DNA from: Nitrospirota bacterium
GTDB taxonomy: Bacteria > Nitrospirota > Nitrospiria > Nitrospirales > Nitrospiraceae
Reading direction: 5' to 3'
Assembly (NCBI GenBank): GCA_040755395.1
Contig: JBFMAX010000005.1
Coordinates: 172,957-236,956 of the forward strand
DNA: 64,000 bases
Below are positions 55,816 through 64,000 of this stretch, piece by piece. A program made the translations under genes and the position numbers. The notes under the pieces are model-generated. The model was not told the DNA's origin and did no database searches. It worked only from the letters and a program-made list of their open reading frames with translations. How positions within the stretch are numbered: the first letter of the stretch is position 1; each line of letters begins with the position of its first letter.

Positions 55816-56622
55816 ATGGACGCCGACACCGTTCCTTCTTCGTCTGACATATCTGCGCCCCTGCCGACTCGTGAAGAACTCAACGCCGAGTTGGTGGACG
55901 TTCCCGAGCCGCCGGAGCAACCAGAATCGCTGGAAGCGCCCGGTTTCGAGCAAGTGGTGTCGGCCGCCCTCCGCCACGTTCGCGGCAAGCGCGGCGGCGA
56001 TCTGGTCGCCGTTATCTTGGTCGGATCGGGCTCCCGCCGGGCCATCACCCCGCACAGCGACGTCGATTTGATCGCGCTGGTGAAGGGCGAAGCCGATCGC
56101 CACGAACTCGTTCGGGTCGCCGACCGCGTGGTCGATATCCGCTATCGCGGCCATCAAACCGTCGAGGAAGAGATCGCGTATTCGCCGCGCCTGCCACCGT
56201 TGCTGCGCAAGGGCCGTATTCTGTTCGAGCACGAAGGCATCGGCTCCAAGCTGATCGAGAAAGCCCAGCAGCGATTTCGTCAGGGACCGCCGCCCGCCGG
56301 CGTGAACGAACAGATCCGCGTGAAAGCCGACTGTCTGCATTGGCTGGGGAAGGCGGAAGATGTGGCCGATAAACCGGCGACTGCTCAGTACCTCCTGACA
56401 ATTTTCTTCGAGGACTTTGTCACCGCGTTTTTCCGCTTGCGGGGTCTCTGGCTGACGGCCCCGGTCGACGTCGTGCGCTTTTTGACGTCCCGCGATCCGG
56501 CGATCGGCGACCTGGCGAGCCGGTTCCTGATCGCACCCACGCTGACTGAACGCCTGATACTGGGCCGGCAACTCGCCGATCTCCTCTTTAAAGATATCCC
56601 GAATCCGGCCAGGATCGACTAG
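55816..56622 (+). CDS. Nucleotidyltransferase-fold protein
   Basis: 268 residues from ATG 55816 (frame open earlier). VILVGSGSRRAITPHSDVDLIALV is the Pol-beta-type nucleotidyltransferase signature: GSGSRR..HSDVDLI provides GS and the two aspartates, with a third acid (VDIRYR) downstream. The rest is helical (YLLTIFFEDFVTAFFRLRGLW), resembling the HEPN-like or substrate-binding helical part of stand-alone nucleotidyltransferases. Substrate unknown. Confidence 0.82.
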   Translation: MDADTVPSSSDISAPLPTREELNAELVDVPEPPEQPESLEAPGFEQVVSAALRHVRGKRGGDLVAVILVGSGSRRAITPHSDVDLIALVKGEADRHELVRVADRVVDIRYRGHQTVEEEIAYSPRLPPLLRKGRILFEHEGIGSKLIEKAQQRFRQGPPPAGVNEQIRVKADCLHWLGKAEDVADKPATAQYLLTIFFEDFVTAFFRLRGLWLTAPVDVVRFLTSRDPAIGDLASRFLIAPTLTERLILGRQLADLLFKDIPNPARID

Positions 56623-56808
56623 ACGACGGCGGCTCGAGAGCCTCACCGCTCGCGCGACCGCTCCTGTCTTTATGTTACAATTCACCCGATCCTGCTGCCA
56701 TGCGATGGACCGCCCGCCTGTACGCGCACATGGCCTTACACCGACTCATCCGTGTTTTCCTGACCGGCTTCTCCTCGGAGCGATAGCGGAGGAGAGAAAG
56801 GACGTACT

Positions 56809-57702
56809 ATGGAACTCGGCTTCATCGGCCTGGGCAAGATGGGGATGAACATGGTCGTGCGGCTGCAGCGCGACCGGCATCGCGTGGTGGTCTACGACCG
56901 GGCGACGGATTTGATCAAGCAGGCGGAGAGCCAAGGCTGCGTGGGTGCTTCTTCAATCGCGGACTTGGTCGCGAAGCTGTCACCGCCGCGCGCGGTCTGG
57001 ATCATGGTCCCGTCCGGCGCGCCGACCGAGGAAACGGTCCGGGCCGTGGCGGCGCTGTTGCAAAGCGGCGACATCGTCGTGGACGGAGGTAACACCGACT
57101 TCCATGACGACGTCCGGCGCGCCGCCGAACTGAAGCCGCGCGGCATTCACTACATCGACGCCGGCACGAGCGGCGGCGTGTGGGGGCTCAAGCTCGGCTA
57201 TTGTTTGATGATCGGCGGCGAGGCGGCGCCGGTGACGCGTCTCGCGCCCGTCTTTCAGACCCTCGCCCCCGAACACGGCTGGGCCCGCGTCGGGGGACAC
57301 GGGGCCGGTCACTATGTCAAGATGGTTCACAACGGCATCGAGTACAGCATGATGCAAGGCTACGCCGAGGGATTCGAACTGCTGTCGAAGAGCGACTATT
57401 CCCTCGACCTGGCACAGGTCGCCGAACTGTGGATGCACGGCAGCGTGGTACGGTCCTGGCTGTTGGAACTGGCCGCCGGCGCGCTGAAAGAGGATCCCCG
57501 ATTGGAGAAACTCAAAGGCTATGTGCAGGATTCCGGCGAAGGCCGCTGGATGGTCGAAGATGCGCTGGAGAAGGCGGTGCCGGTGCCGACATTGACCGCC
57601 GCGCTGTTTACGCGATTCCGCTCGCGGCAGGAAGAGTCGTTTGCGGAGAAGATGCTGGCCGCGTTACGCAATGCGTTCGGCGGCCACGCGGTTCGGCGTT
57701 GA
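56809..57702 (+). CDS. gnd: 6-phosphogluconate dehydrogenase, decarboxylating (short type)
   Basis: 297 residues, the short NAD-type GndA/YqeC group rather than the 470-residue NADP enzyme. Rossmann motif LGFIGLGKMGMNM; substrate site DAGTSGGVWGL; catalytic Lys and Asn in GHYVKMVHNGIEY; then a helical dimer part. GAAAGGA precedes the ATG. zwf follows 26 bp downstream, so both belong to one operon for the oxidative pentose phosphate pathway. Confidence 0.95.
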   Translation: MELGFIGLGKMGMNMVVRLQRDRHRVVVYDRATDLIKQAESQGCVGASSIADLVAKLSPPRAVWIMVPSGAPTEETVRAVAALLQSGDIVVDGGNTDFHDDVRRAAELKPRGIHYIDAGTSGGVWGLKLGYCLMIGGEAAPVTRLAPVFQTLAPEHGWARVGGHGAGHYVKMVHNGIEYSMMQGYAEGFELLSKSDYSLDLAQVAELWMHGSVVRSWLLELAAGALKEDPRLEKLKGYVQDSGEGRWMVEDALEKAVPVPTLTAALFTRFRSRQEESFAEKMLAALRNAFGGHAVRR

Positions 57703-57728
57703 CCGCGCCGGTTCGAAGGAGTCACGAC

Positions 57729-59243
57729 ATGGCGCAACCCGTCAAAGACCACATGCCGGAACCTTGCATTCTGGTTATCTTCGGCGGGTCCGGCGATCTG
57801 GCCAAGCGCAAGTTGATCCCGGCCCTCTATAATCTGTCGCTGGACGGGATCTTGCCCTCGAACTTCGCCGTCCTTGGGCTCGGTCGCCGAGACATGAGCG
57901 ACGGGGAGTTCCGGGACAACACACGCGAGGGGATCGTCAAATACTCCCGGCAGGCGTTGGTCGATCGAAAGTGGGCCGAATTCGAGCGACATCTTTTCTA
58001 TCTGGCCGGTTCGATCGATGACCCGGCCTTATACGAAGCCATCAAGGTCCGCGCCGAGCAGATCGAGGGGGACTTGCATCTCCCCGGCAACCGCATTTTC
58101 TACCTGGCGATTCCTCCCAATTCATTCGCGTCCGCATGCGAAGGGCTTCAACAAGTCGGGCTCGTCTCGCCGCCGGACGGCGTGCATCCGTTCTGCCGCG
58201 TCATCGTCGAAAAGCCGATCGGCCGCGATTTGAAATCGGCGCAGGAGATCAATGCCGTCATCGGACGGGTCTTCGACGAATCCCAAATCTTTCGCATCGA
58301 CCACTACCTCGGCAAGGAGACGGTACAGAACATCATGGTGCTCCGGTTCGCCAACAGCATTCTGGAGCCGCTCTGGAACCACAAATACATCGACCATGTC
58401 CAGATCACCGTCAGCGAGGCGGAGGGCGTGGGAACCCGCGCCGCCTATTACGAAGAAACCGGCGCATTGCGCGATATGGTCCAGAATCATTTGCTGCAGT
58501 TGCTGTGCCTGGTTGCGATGGAGCCGCCGTACTCGCTCGACCCGGATGTGGTACGCAATGCGCGGATCGATGTTCTGCGGTGCCTCAGGCCGATCACAGG
58601 GAAAGACGTCAACCAGCTTACGGTGCGAGCCCAGTACAGTCCGGGGATTGTAGGCGGCGTCGAAGTGCCGGGATACCGGCGCGAGCCGGGCATCCGTCCC
58701 GATTCGACGACCGAAACCTATGTCGCGCTGAAGTTGTTCCTCGACAATTGGCGGTGGGCCGGAGTGCCGTTCTACTTGCGAACCGGCAAAGCCATGGCCA
58801 AGCGGGCCAGCGAAGTCGCCGTCCAGTTCAAGGACATCCCCCAGATCCTCTTTAATGCGAACCCGGCCTCGCCTCAGCCGCCGAATGTCCTCACGCTCCG
58901 CATCCAGCCCGAGGAGGGCATGTCCCTGCGGATGATTTCCAAGGTGCCGGGAACAAAAGCGCAAACCCACCCGGTCGAACTCAACTTCAAGTACGGCGAT
59001 GCGTTCGGGGCGCCGTCGCCCGAGGCCTATGAGCGGCTCCTCCTGGACGTCATGGCGGGGGACGCGTCTCTTTTCATGCGGCGAGACGCGGTCGAAGCTT
59101 CATGGGCCTGGATCACCCCGATTCTTGAAGGCTGGCAGACCTACGGCACCAAATGGCTGCCGGAATATTCAGCGGGAAGCTGGGGACCGGTCGAAGCCGA
59201 CCGGCTGATTCAGAACGACGGGAGGATGTGGCGGACGTTATAG
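57729..59243 (+). CDS. zwf: Glucose-6-phosphate 1-dehydrogenase
   Basis: First enzyme of the oxidative pentose phosphate pathway. 504 residues from ATG 57729 (AAGGAG seven bases upstream). Cofactor motif IFGGSGDLAKRKLIPALYNL, active-site RIDHYLGKETVQN with its His-Tyr-Lys set, and the conserved YVALKLFLDNWRWAGVPFYLRTGK are intact. The pathway intermediate 6-phosphogluconolactonase is not adjacent. GAATGAGG-type repeats start about 28 bp after the stop. Confidence 0.97.
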   Translation: MAQPVKDHMPEPCILVIFGGSGDLAKRKLIPALYNLSLDGILPSNFAVLGLGRRDMSDGEFRDNTREGIVKYSRQALVDRKWAEFERHLFYLAGSIDDPALYEAIKVRAEQIEGDLHLPGNRIFYLAIPPNSFASACEGLQQVGLVSPPDGVHPFCRVIVEKPIGRDLKSAQEINAVIGRVFDESQIFRIDHYLGKETVQNIMVLRFANSILEPLWNHKYIDHVQITVSEAEGVGTRAAYYEETGALRDMVQNHLLQLLCLVAMEPPYSLDPDVVRNARIDVLRCLRPITGKDVNQLTVRAQYSPGIVGGVEVPGYRREPGIRPDSTTETYVALKLFLDNWRWAGVPFYLRTGKAMAKRASEVAVQFKDIPQILFNANPASPQPPNVLTLRIQPEEGMSLRMISKVPGTKAQTHPVELNFKYGDAFGAPSPEAYERLLLDVMAGDASLFMRRDAVEASWAWITPILEGWQTYGTKWLPEYSAGSWGPVEADRLIQNDGRMWRTL

Positions 59244-59270
59244 ACAGGCACGTGGCCAGAGACTCGAGAC

Positions 59271-59309
59271 ATTCCTCATTCCTCATTCCTCATTCCTCAT
59301 TCAGAATTG
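59271..59309. repeat. ATTCCTC tandem repeats at the 3' end of the thioredoxin gene
   Basis: Five tandem 7-bp copies of CATTCCT-type words (ATTCCTCATTCCTCATTCCT...) and then CATTCAGAATT. They contain the stop codon of the minus-strand thioredoxin gene and encode its last residues (CNSE). Confidence 0.7.
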
Positions 59310-59626
59310 CATTGCCCTAGCTCAAGTTGTTTCAGAATCTCGTCCTTTCTCCCCAACCCCCCGATGAAACGCTCGAACGCTCCGTTCCGATAGAAAGCGA
59401 GCGCCGGCAAGGATGAGACGTCCAGTTCGGCCGAAATCTGGTGGTTCTCCTGCACGTTCATCTTGAGGATCAAGACTCGCCCTTCCACCTCGAGCTGCAG
59501 CTCCTCCAGTTCCCGCATCAGCGCCCGGCAGCCGCCGCAGCCGGGCTGCCAGAACTCCACCAGCACCGGCATACCGGCGCGCTCGACCACCCGATCGAAT
59601 TCGTGATCGGTCACGTCTCGGATCAC
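59297..59626 (-). CDS. Thioredoxin family protein
   Basis: 109 residues. Active site WQPGCGGCRAL with Cys30-Gly-Gly-Cys33, in place of the usual CGPC, and cis-Pro in SSLPALAFYRNG. Cytoplasmic (no signal peptide). The last four residues come from the GAATGAGG repeat that covers the stop codon, so the natural C-terminus may have been altered. Convergent with zwf. Confidence 0.93.
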   Translation of the reverse strand: MIRDVTDHEFDRVVERAGMPVLVEFWQPGCGGCRALMRELEELQLEVEGRVLILKMNVQENHQISAELDVSSLPALAFYRNGAFERFIGGLGRKDEILKQLELGQCNSE

Positions 59627-59657
59627 AGCCCTTTTCTCACCACCCTCTCATCGACGG

Positions 59658-60299
59658 TCAGGACCGGCCGAGCCGTGCCGCCAATACCTGGTCGTACAAC
59701 AGCGTCGCCAGAAGCCGGTACCCGTCCGTCGTCAGATGAAGCCCGTCATTGGAATAACGCTCCGCCAACAGCCACGTCTCGGGCTCGGCCGTCGCGGTGA
59801 ATAAATCCACAACGGGCAGGTGCTTGGATGCAGCATAGTCGCCGATCAAGCGATTCAAGACCTGGCGGCGCGCTACATGCTCGCCGAGCCAACGTGTTCC
59901 TTCTCCGGTGCTGAAATCGCCCTCGAGACGTAGCGACGGAACAGTGACCGGAATCGGCTCCACGCCGGCGGCGAGGGCCGATTCATACATCTTCACCAGA
60001 TTGCGCATGATCTCTGCCGGCTGCGCGTTCCACCCGAGATCGTTGGTGCCGCCCAGAATCACTACAACCGCCGGTCGATGATCCAGCACGTCGCGGCGGA
60101 ACCGCATGGCCATTTCCCCGGTCAGTTCCCCGCAGACGCCGCTGACCGCCACCCGCGCGGCCGTTCCGAGGCGCTCCTGCAAAAAGCCGCCGTACGGAGT
60201 TTCGAGGCCCGCCGGATTGTCCGGAGAGGGAGCTTGAAACCCGGCCGTGAGGCTGTCGCCGAAACAGATGACGAGCGGAGCGGAATCGGAACGGATCAT
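59658..60299 (-). CDS. SGNH/GDSL hydrolase
   Basis: 213 residues from ATG 60299 (an upstream ATG at 60335 is possible). Block I LVICFGDSLTAGF with the catalytic Ser, block II GVCGELTG, block III GGTNDLGWN, and block V SNDGLHLTTDGY with Asp and His. Belongs to the arylesterase/TesA-like group of lipolytic enzymes; no signal peptide in the shorter version. Same strand as and 31 bp upstream of the thioredoxin gene. Confidence 0.92.
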   Translation of the reverse strand: MIRSDSAPLVICFGDSLTAGFQAPSPDNPAGLETPYGGFLQERLGTAARVAVSGVCGELTGEMAMRFRRDVLDHRPAVVVILGGTNDLGWNAQPAEIMRNLVKMYESALAAGVEPIPVTVPSLRLEGDFSTGEGTRWLGEHVARRQVLNRLIGDYAASKHLPVVDLFTATAEPETWLLAERYSNDGLHLTTDGYRLLATLLYDQVLAARLGRS

Positions 60300-60496
60300 G
60301 CCGGCCTTTGCCTTCCCGTGCGTGTCTGCGCGCATTGCTGAAGGCGCCGCGTAACCCCCGCGCGCCTCGGAACACGGCGCCGTGATTCTATCCTCGAAAC
60401 GATCGGTCAGGCAACGCCGGGCGGCGCACGGATACGCGTATCCCGGAGCGGATATTTTCTTGACGAAGCGGAGGGTTGAGGGTACGAGTATCTCGT

Positions 60497-62266
60497 ATGA
60501 CCGACCTGAAAACAGCGCAGCAGATGATGGCCGCGGCGGCCGGGAAAGAAGCCGCCGATCCGGAAGTGACTTCCGTCAAGCAACTGCTGAAACTGCTCGA
60601 TAAGACATCGAAATCGACCCGCACTTACGGCTTCAGCAACCCTGTCGCTCAGAAGTTCTTCCAGCAGTTCTATCAGGAACTCACGACTCATCTGGGCACG
60701 TACGCGACACTCGGCTTTCTTGTCCAGCGCTCGGAACTGCATTTCAAAGGCGAAGTGGTGTATCAAACCGATTCCTCGGGGGAAAATCTGGCTTTCAAGC
60801 TCTATGCGGACGGCATCCGTGAACTGACCTTCCACGAAGGCCTGACGCAGGAGGATCTGACGTTCTTTCTGGAAGCCCTGTGGGGCGGCGCCGATCCGGC
60901 GCAGAACGATGACGACGACATCGTGACCCGGTTGTGGGTGAAAAATCTTTCCACGATTACGTTCGTCACCGCGGAAGAGATCATCAAGGTCTCCGGCGCC
61001 GGCGATGTCCTCGCCCTGCAGAACGAAGGAGCCATGAACGCCCCGGTGTCCTCCCTCCGCGACATGATCGACAAAGAAAAAGCCGCCCAGGTCAAAGAGG
61101 GAGCGAACGCATCGGCCGGGGCCTCGCGGTTTCAGTCGGGCCTGGTCGGCTACGAAGTCTCCGAAGAGGAATTGGACGCGCTCGCCAAGGAGATCGAGGC
61201 CGAGTCCGCGCGAGACGGCATGCCGTACGTGCTGGACATGCTCCTGGTGATTTTGGCCTCGGAACAATCCTCGGCTCTGCTGACGAAGCTGTTCGATGTG
61301 TTCGACAATGTCCTGGAGACCCTGACGAAGCAGGGTCGCTGGACCGCCCTCAATCACGTGCTGGATCTGCTTCAACAGGCCGGCAGCGCGCGCGCCGGAT
61401 TGTCGGACGACCACCGACAACAGTTGGCGGCACTGCTCGATTCGCTCAATGCGCCGGAACGCCTCAAGCTGATCGAGCACTACCTCAACAAGACCGAGCA
61501 GGCGGCTACCGACGGTCTCCTGCCTCTCCTGCTACGCATGAACGCCCAGGCGGTTCCCGCGTTGTGCGCGCTGCTTGCGAATCTGGAATCGCCGAGCCAT
61601 CAGGCCATCGTCTGCGAGGCGTTGTTCACCGTGGCGAAGGACGCGCCGGAAATCGTCGCGCGCGGCCTGTCCGACAAGCGAGCGCCCTACGTGCGCAATC
61701 TGCTGTCGATCATCGCGCGATGGAACAATCCCAAGTTGGCGGACGCGGTCGAACGGCTGGTGCGATATCCCGACGCCCAGATCCGCAAGGAAGTCGTGCG
61801 GACCATCGGCATCCTCCGCCCGAGCGGAAACGGGACCAAGCTGGTCTCGTTCCTGAGCGATACGGACGAACCGGTGCGGCTTGCGGCGCTGAAGTTGCTC
61901 ATGAACGGGCAGTACACCGCGCCCTTCACGGTCTGGTCGACGATCCTCTCCGCGGAAGAGTTCCACGACCGGCCGCCGGCGGAGAAGCGGGCCATTTATC
62001 ATGCGGTGCGACAAACAGCCGGGGATGAAGCCGTGCCGTACTGGCAGAGTCTCTTTACGGAGTGGTCCTGGACCAATCGCAAGAACAAGGAAGAGTCCGC
62101 GGTCATGGCGGCGGAGGCGCTGGGAAAACTGGGAACGCCCGCCGCGCTCGCCGCCCTGCAGGTCGGACAGAAGAAAGGCGGCTCGGCCGTCCGGCAGGCC
62201 TGTGCGACGGCCCTGACCTTGGCGGTCAAACACCAGAAGGCCAGAAGCGAAGGACGGCTCCCATGA
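60497..62266 (+). CDS. HEAT-repeat protein
   Basis: 589 residues, cytoplasmic. N-terminal 200 residues hold a distinct domain (LLDKTSKSTRTYGFSNPVAQKFFQQFYQEL, then LQRSELHFKGEVVY). The rest is repeated helices; recognisable HEAT-type units include NPKLADAVERLVRYPDAQIRKEVVRTIGIL, NGTKLVSFLSDTDEPVRLAALKLLMN and AEALGKLGTPAALAALQVGQKKGG. ATG 60497 chosen; TTG 60476 is open too. Its stop overlaps the following HD-GYP start (ATGA), so both proteins probably work in one complex. Confidence 0.85.
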   Translation: MTDLKTAQQMMAAAAGKEAADPEVTSVKQLLKLLDKTSKSTRTYGFSNPVAQKFFQQFYQELTTHLGTYATLGFLVQRSELHFKGEVVYQTDSSGENLAFKLYADGIRELTFHEGLTQEDLTFFLEALWGGADPAQNDDDDIVTRLWVKNLSTITFVTAEEIIKVSGAGDVLALQNEGAMNAPVSSLRDMIDKEKAAQVKEGANASAGASRFQSGLVGYEVSEEELDALAKEIEAESARDGMPYVLDMLLVILASEQSSALLTKLFDVFDNVLETLTKQGRWTALNHVLDLLQQAGSARAGLSDDHRQQLAALLDSLNAPERLKLIEHYLNKTEQAATDGLLPLLLRMNAQAVPALCALLANLESPSHQAIVCEALFTVAKDAPEIVARGLSDKRAPYVRNLLSIIARWNNPKLADAVERLVRYPDAQIRKEVVRTIGILRPSGNGTKLVSFLSDTDEPVRLAALKLLMNGQYTAPFTVWSTILSAEEFHDRPPAEKRAIYHAVRQTAGDEAVPYWQSLFTEWSWTNRKNKEESAVMAAEALGKLGTPAALAALQVGQKKGGSAVRQACATALTLAVKHQKARSEGRLP

Positions 62267-63831
62267 GCGATCACGACGCGTCATCCGCGCAAGCTCCTCA
62301 GGTCGACGAACACCTCCAACCGATCCTCACGCACGAAAAGTCCCTCACGTCCAAGATCGCCAAGGGATCGGAAGCGGGCGACATCGTCGATCAGCAGATG
62401 ATCATGCTGGGAACGCAACTGGTCACCCAGTTGAACGTCCTCATCAAGACTTCGCGCATCCACGGACGCACCAATTCGGCGCTGGACAAGCCGGTGGACG
62501 CGATGCTGACGCTGATCAAGACCCTGGCCCACGATCGACCGGTCGTCCTCCGGCTGCAGAACGACTTTCTGTTCCTCGGAGAAAGCCACCTCAAGGTCAA
62601 TTCCCAGCAACTGGCCGTCTTCACCGGCGTCATCGACAGCCTCAACGCATGGACAATCGGCGCCATCTCCTTCTCGAACACCGTGGACTCCAAGGATCTC
62701 CGAGAGCTGGCGCACCTGTTCGCGAGCCTCGATCCTGAAACCAAGTCGCTCGAAGATCTGCAAAAGGAACTGAAGGCGCGGAACGTTCAGGGGATCGAAC
62801 TAGAACCGCCGCGCGAACTGAGGCTCAAAGACGGGGCGTCTTCGAAAACCGGAGACAAAGACGCCGCGGAGGGCACGCGCCAAGCCAAGACCACTGCGAA
62901 AAATGGCTATGCGAGGGCGGCCGGCGCGGTGGGGAACCTGGTGCAGAACGCCCGGGAAGGGGGTACGATCAGCTTCAAGCAGGCCAAGCGCGCGATTCAA
63001 AACATCGTGGACCTCATGATGCAGGACGAATCCACGTTGCTGGGTCTGACCACCCTGCGGTGCCATGACCAATACACCCACAACCATTCGGTCAACGTCT
63101 CGATCCTTTCCATCGCGTTGGGCAATCGCGCCGGCTATCCGAAAGTGGAACTGGCCGATCTGGGTTTGGCGGCGTTGTTTCACGACATGGGCAAATCCAC
63201 GATTCCCATGGAGGTGCTGAACAAGCCGAGCGAGTTCACGGAAGAGGAATGGATCGCGATGCGGAACCACCCCACCGAAGGCGTGCTCAGCCTCGCGAAG
63301 CTGCGCGGAATCACCAATCTTCCCGGCCGCATGGCGGCGGCTGCGTTCGAGCATCACATGAACTACGACTTCTCCGGCTACCCGAAACTCACCGTGCCCT
63401 GGAAACTGTCCCTCACGGGCCGCATCCTGATGATCGCCGACTGTTATGACGCGATGACGTCGTCCCGCGTCTACCGGCGCGAACCGCTCACGCCGGCCAA
63501 AGTCCTCAAGCTCATGTTCGCGAAAAGCGGCACATCGTTCGATCCGACCCTCCTCAAGCTGTTCGTCAACTGCGTCGGAATCGTGCCGATCGGGAGTCTC
63601 GTCATGCTCGATACCGACGAACTGGCCGTGGTGTTGCAGCCCGCGCAGGACAAGGAAAACGCAGAGCGGCCCTACGTAAAAGTGGTCGCCGATCCCGCCG
63701 GCGAGCCGGTCGAAGACGGTCCAGAGTACGACCTGACCGAAAAGAACGAGGCGGGTGAATACACGCACAGCATCGTGCGCCTCGTGGACAACGCCGAATA
63801 CAAGTTCGACACCAGCCGCTATTTCGTCTAG
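62263..63831 (+). CDS. HD-GYP domain protein
   Basis: 522 residues from ATG 62263, overlapping the HEAT gene by four bases. The N-terminal 220 residues parallel the HEAT partner's N-terminus (LLxxTSRxHGRTNSALDKPV, NDFLFLGESHLKVN; compare TSKSTRTYGFSNPV and SELHFKGEVVY), suggesting a shared sensory or assembly domain. The HD-GYP part has AALFHDMGKSTIPMEVLNKPSEFTEEEW, HPTEGVL and EHHMNYDFSGYP. All metal residues and the GYP triad are present, so cyclic di-GMP hydrolysis is plausible. No receiver domain. Confidence 0.9.
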   Translation: MSDHDASSAQAPQVDEHLQPILTHEKSLTSKIAKGSEAGDIVDQQMIMLGTQLVTQLNVLIKTSRIHGRTNSALDKPVDAMLTLIKTLAHDRPVVLRLQNDFLFLGESHLKVNSQQLAVFTGVIDSLNAWTIGAISFSNTVDSKDLRELAHLFASLDPETKSLEDLQKELKARNVQGIELEPPRELRLKDGASSKTGDKDAAEGTRQAKTTAKNGYARAAGAVGNLVQNAREGGTISFKQAKRAIQNIVDLMMQDESTLLGLTTLRCHDQYTHNHSVNVSILSIALGNRAGYPKVELADLGLAALFHDMGKSTIPMEVLNKPSEFTEEEWIAMRNHPTEGVLSLAKLRGITNLPGRMAAAAFEHHMNYDFSGYPKLTVPWKLSLTGRILMIADCYDAMTSSRVYRREPLTPAKVLKLMFAKSGTSFDPTLLKLFVNCVGIVPIGSLVMLDTDELAVVLQPAQDKENAERPYVKVVADPAGEPVEDGPEYDLTEKNEAGEYTHSIVRLVDNAEYKFDTSRYFV

Positions 63832-63839
63832 GAGCCTGT

Positions 63840-63970
63840 CCGACATTGCCGTTCGTGACGAGGCGAAGGAGGCGCCGGCAGATGCAAGGCCACAGGCCGC
63901 GAAAAACCGGAGGCGTATTCGCTGGAATACGTTGAGGATTTTTCGGGGCCGAGAACGACGCAGATGTCGG
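63840..63970. repeat. 131-bp multi-arm palindromic element
   Basis: Nested inverted arms: CCGACAT (63840-63846) with ATGTCGG (63964-63970); CGTTC (63850-63854) with GAACG (63953-63957); CGAAAAA (63900-63906) with TTTTTCG (63939-63945); CGTATTC (63914-63920) with GAATACG (63925-63931), closing on a GCTG loop. It begins eight bases after the HD-GYP stop. Could be a terminator, a structured RNA or a mobile palindrome. Confidence 0.6.
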
Positions 63971-64000
63971 TGCATCGTTCGCCGCAGTAGAAAGGTCAAT

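Overview
The window is GC-rich bacterial chromosome with mixed-strand housekeeping genes (lon, tag, msrB, rdgB, rph, metH, gnd, zwf), many secreted or lipoprotein-type envelope proteins, two RND efflux systems, c-di-GMP type HD-GYP proteins, a sigma-54 activator, and a form IV RuBisCO-like protein next to a B12-type radical SAM enzyme. Together with the dense word-like intergenic repeats this suggests a Nitrospira-like member of Nitrospirota. That placement is inference: no rRNA or other decisive marker is present.

Layout. 1-7 kb: tail of an Asp/Tyr-repeat protein, lon, tag, msrB, small envelope proteins and a secreted cyclase-family hydrolase. 7-15 kb: a lone receiver protein divergent from the RuBisCO-like/radical SAM pair, 1-Cys peroxiredoxin, tRNA-Arg(UCU), tRNA-Pro(UGG), and rph-rdgB. 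15-21 kb: a REC-HD-GYP regulator and metH. 21-34 kb: an FhlA-type sigma-54 activator, then a pirin/alcohol dehydrogenase/DJ-1 operon and an RND adaptor-pump operon. Both operons are preceded by the same GCGCCGACATTTCGGC palindrome about 137 bp upstream of a -24/-12 promoter, which makes a probable self-contained stress regulon. A diiron/MBL-like protein, a RibD-like reductase, a VOC protein and an LTXXQ (Spy-like) periplasmic protein follow.

33-38 kb is accessory DNA: toxin-antitoxin type genes, decayed gene fragments, tandem repeats, a DoxX protein, and a 300-bp array of covarying hairpins that truncates a DUF2269 gene. 38-50 kb: a TPR lipoprotein-like gene, a gene with an in-frame TGA, a STAS protein flanked by two tiny MSW-membrane peptides, a complete tripartite RND system (adaptor, pump, OprM-type channel), and small envelope proteins (BamE-like, DUF2007, DUF1499). 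51-64 kb: a CADD-like diiron protein overlapping an FGE-fold lipoprotein-type protein, threonine aldolase, a nucleotidyltransferase, gnd-zwf (oxidative pentose phosphate), thioredoxin, SGNH hydrolase, and an overlapping HEAT-repeat/HD-GYP pair, closing with a large palindromic element.

Several families of degenerate short repeats (GAATGAGG, TCAATGGTCAA, GCTATTCGCTG, GGTCTATCTGG types) sit directly on or beside start and stop codons, and in some cases supply the last few codons of proteins.
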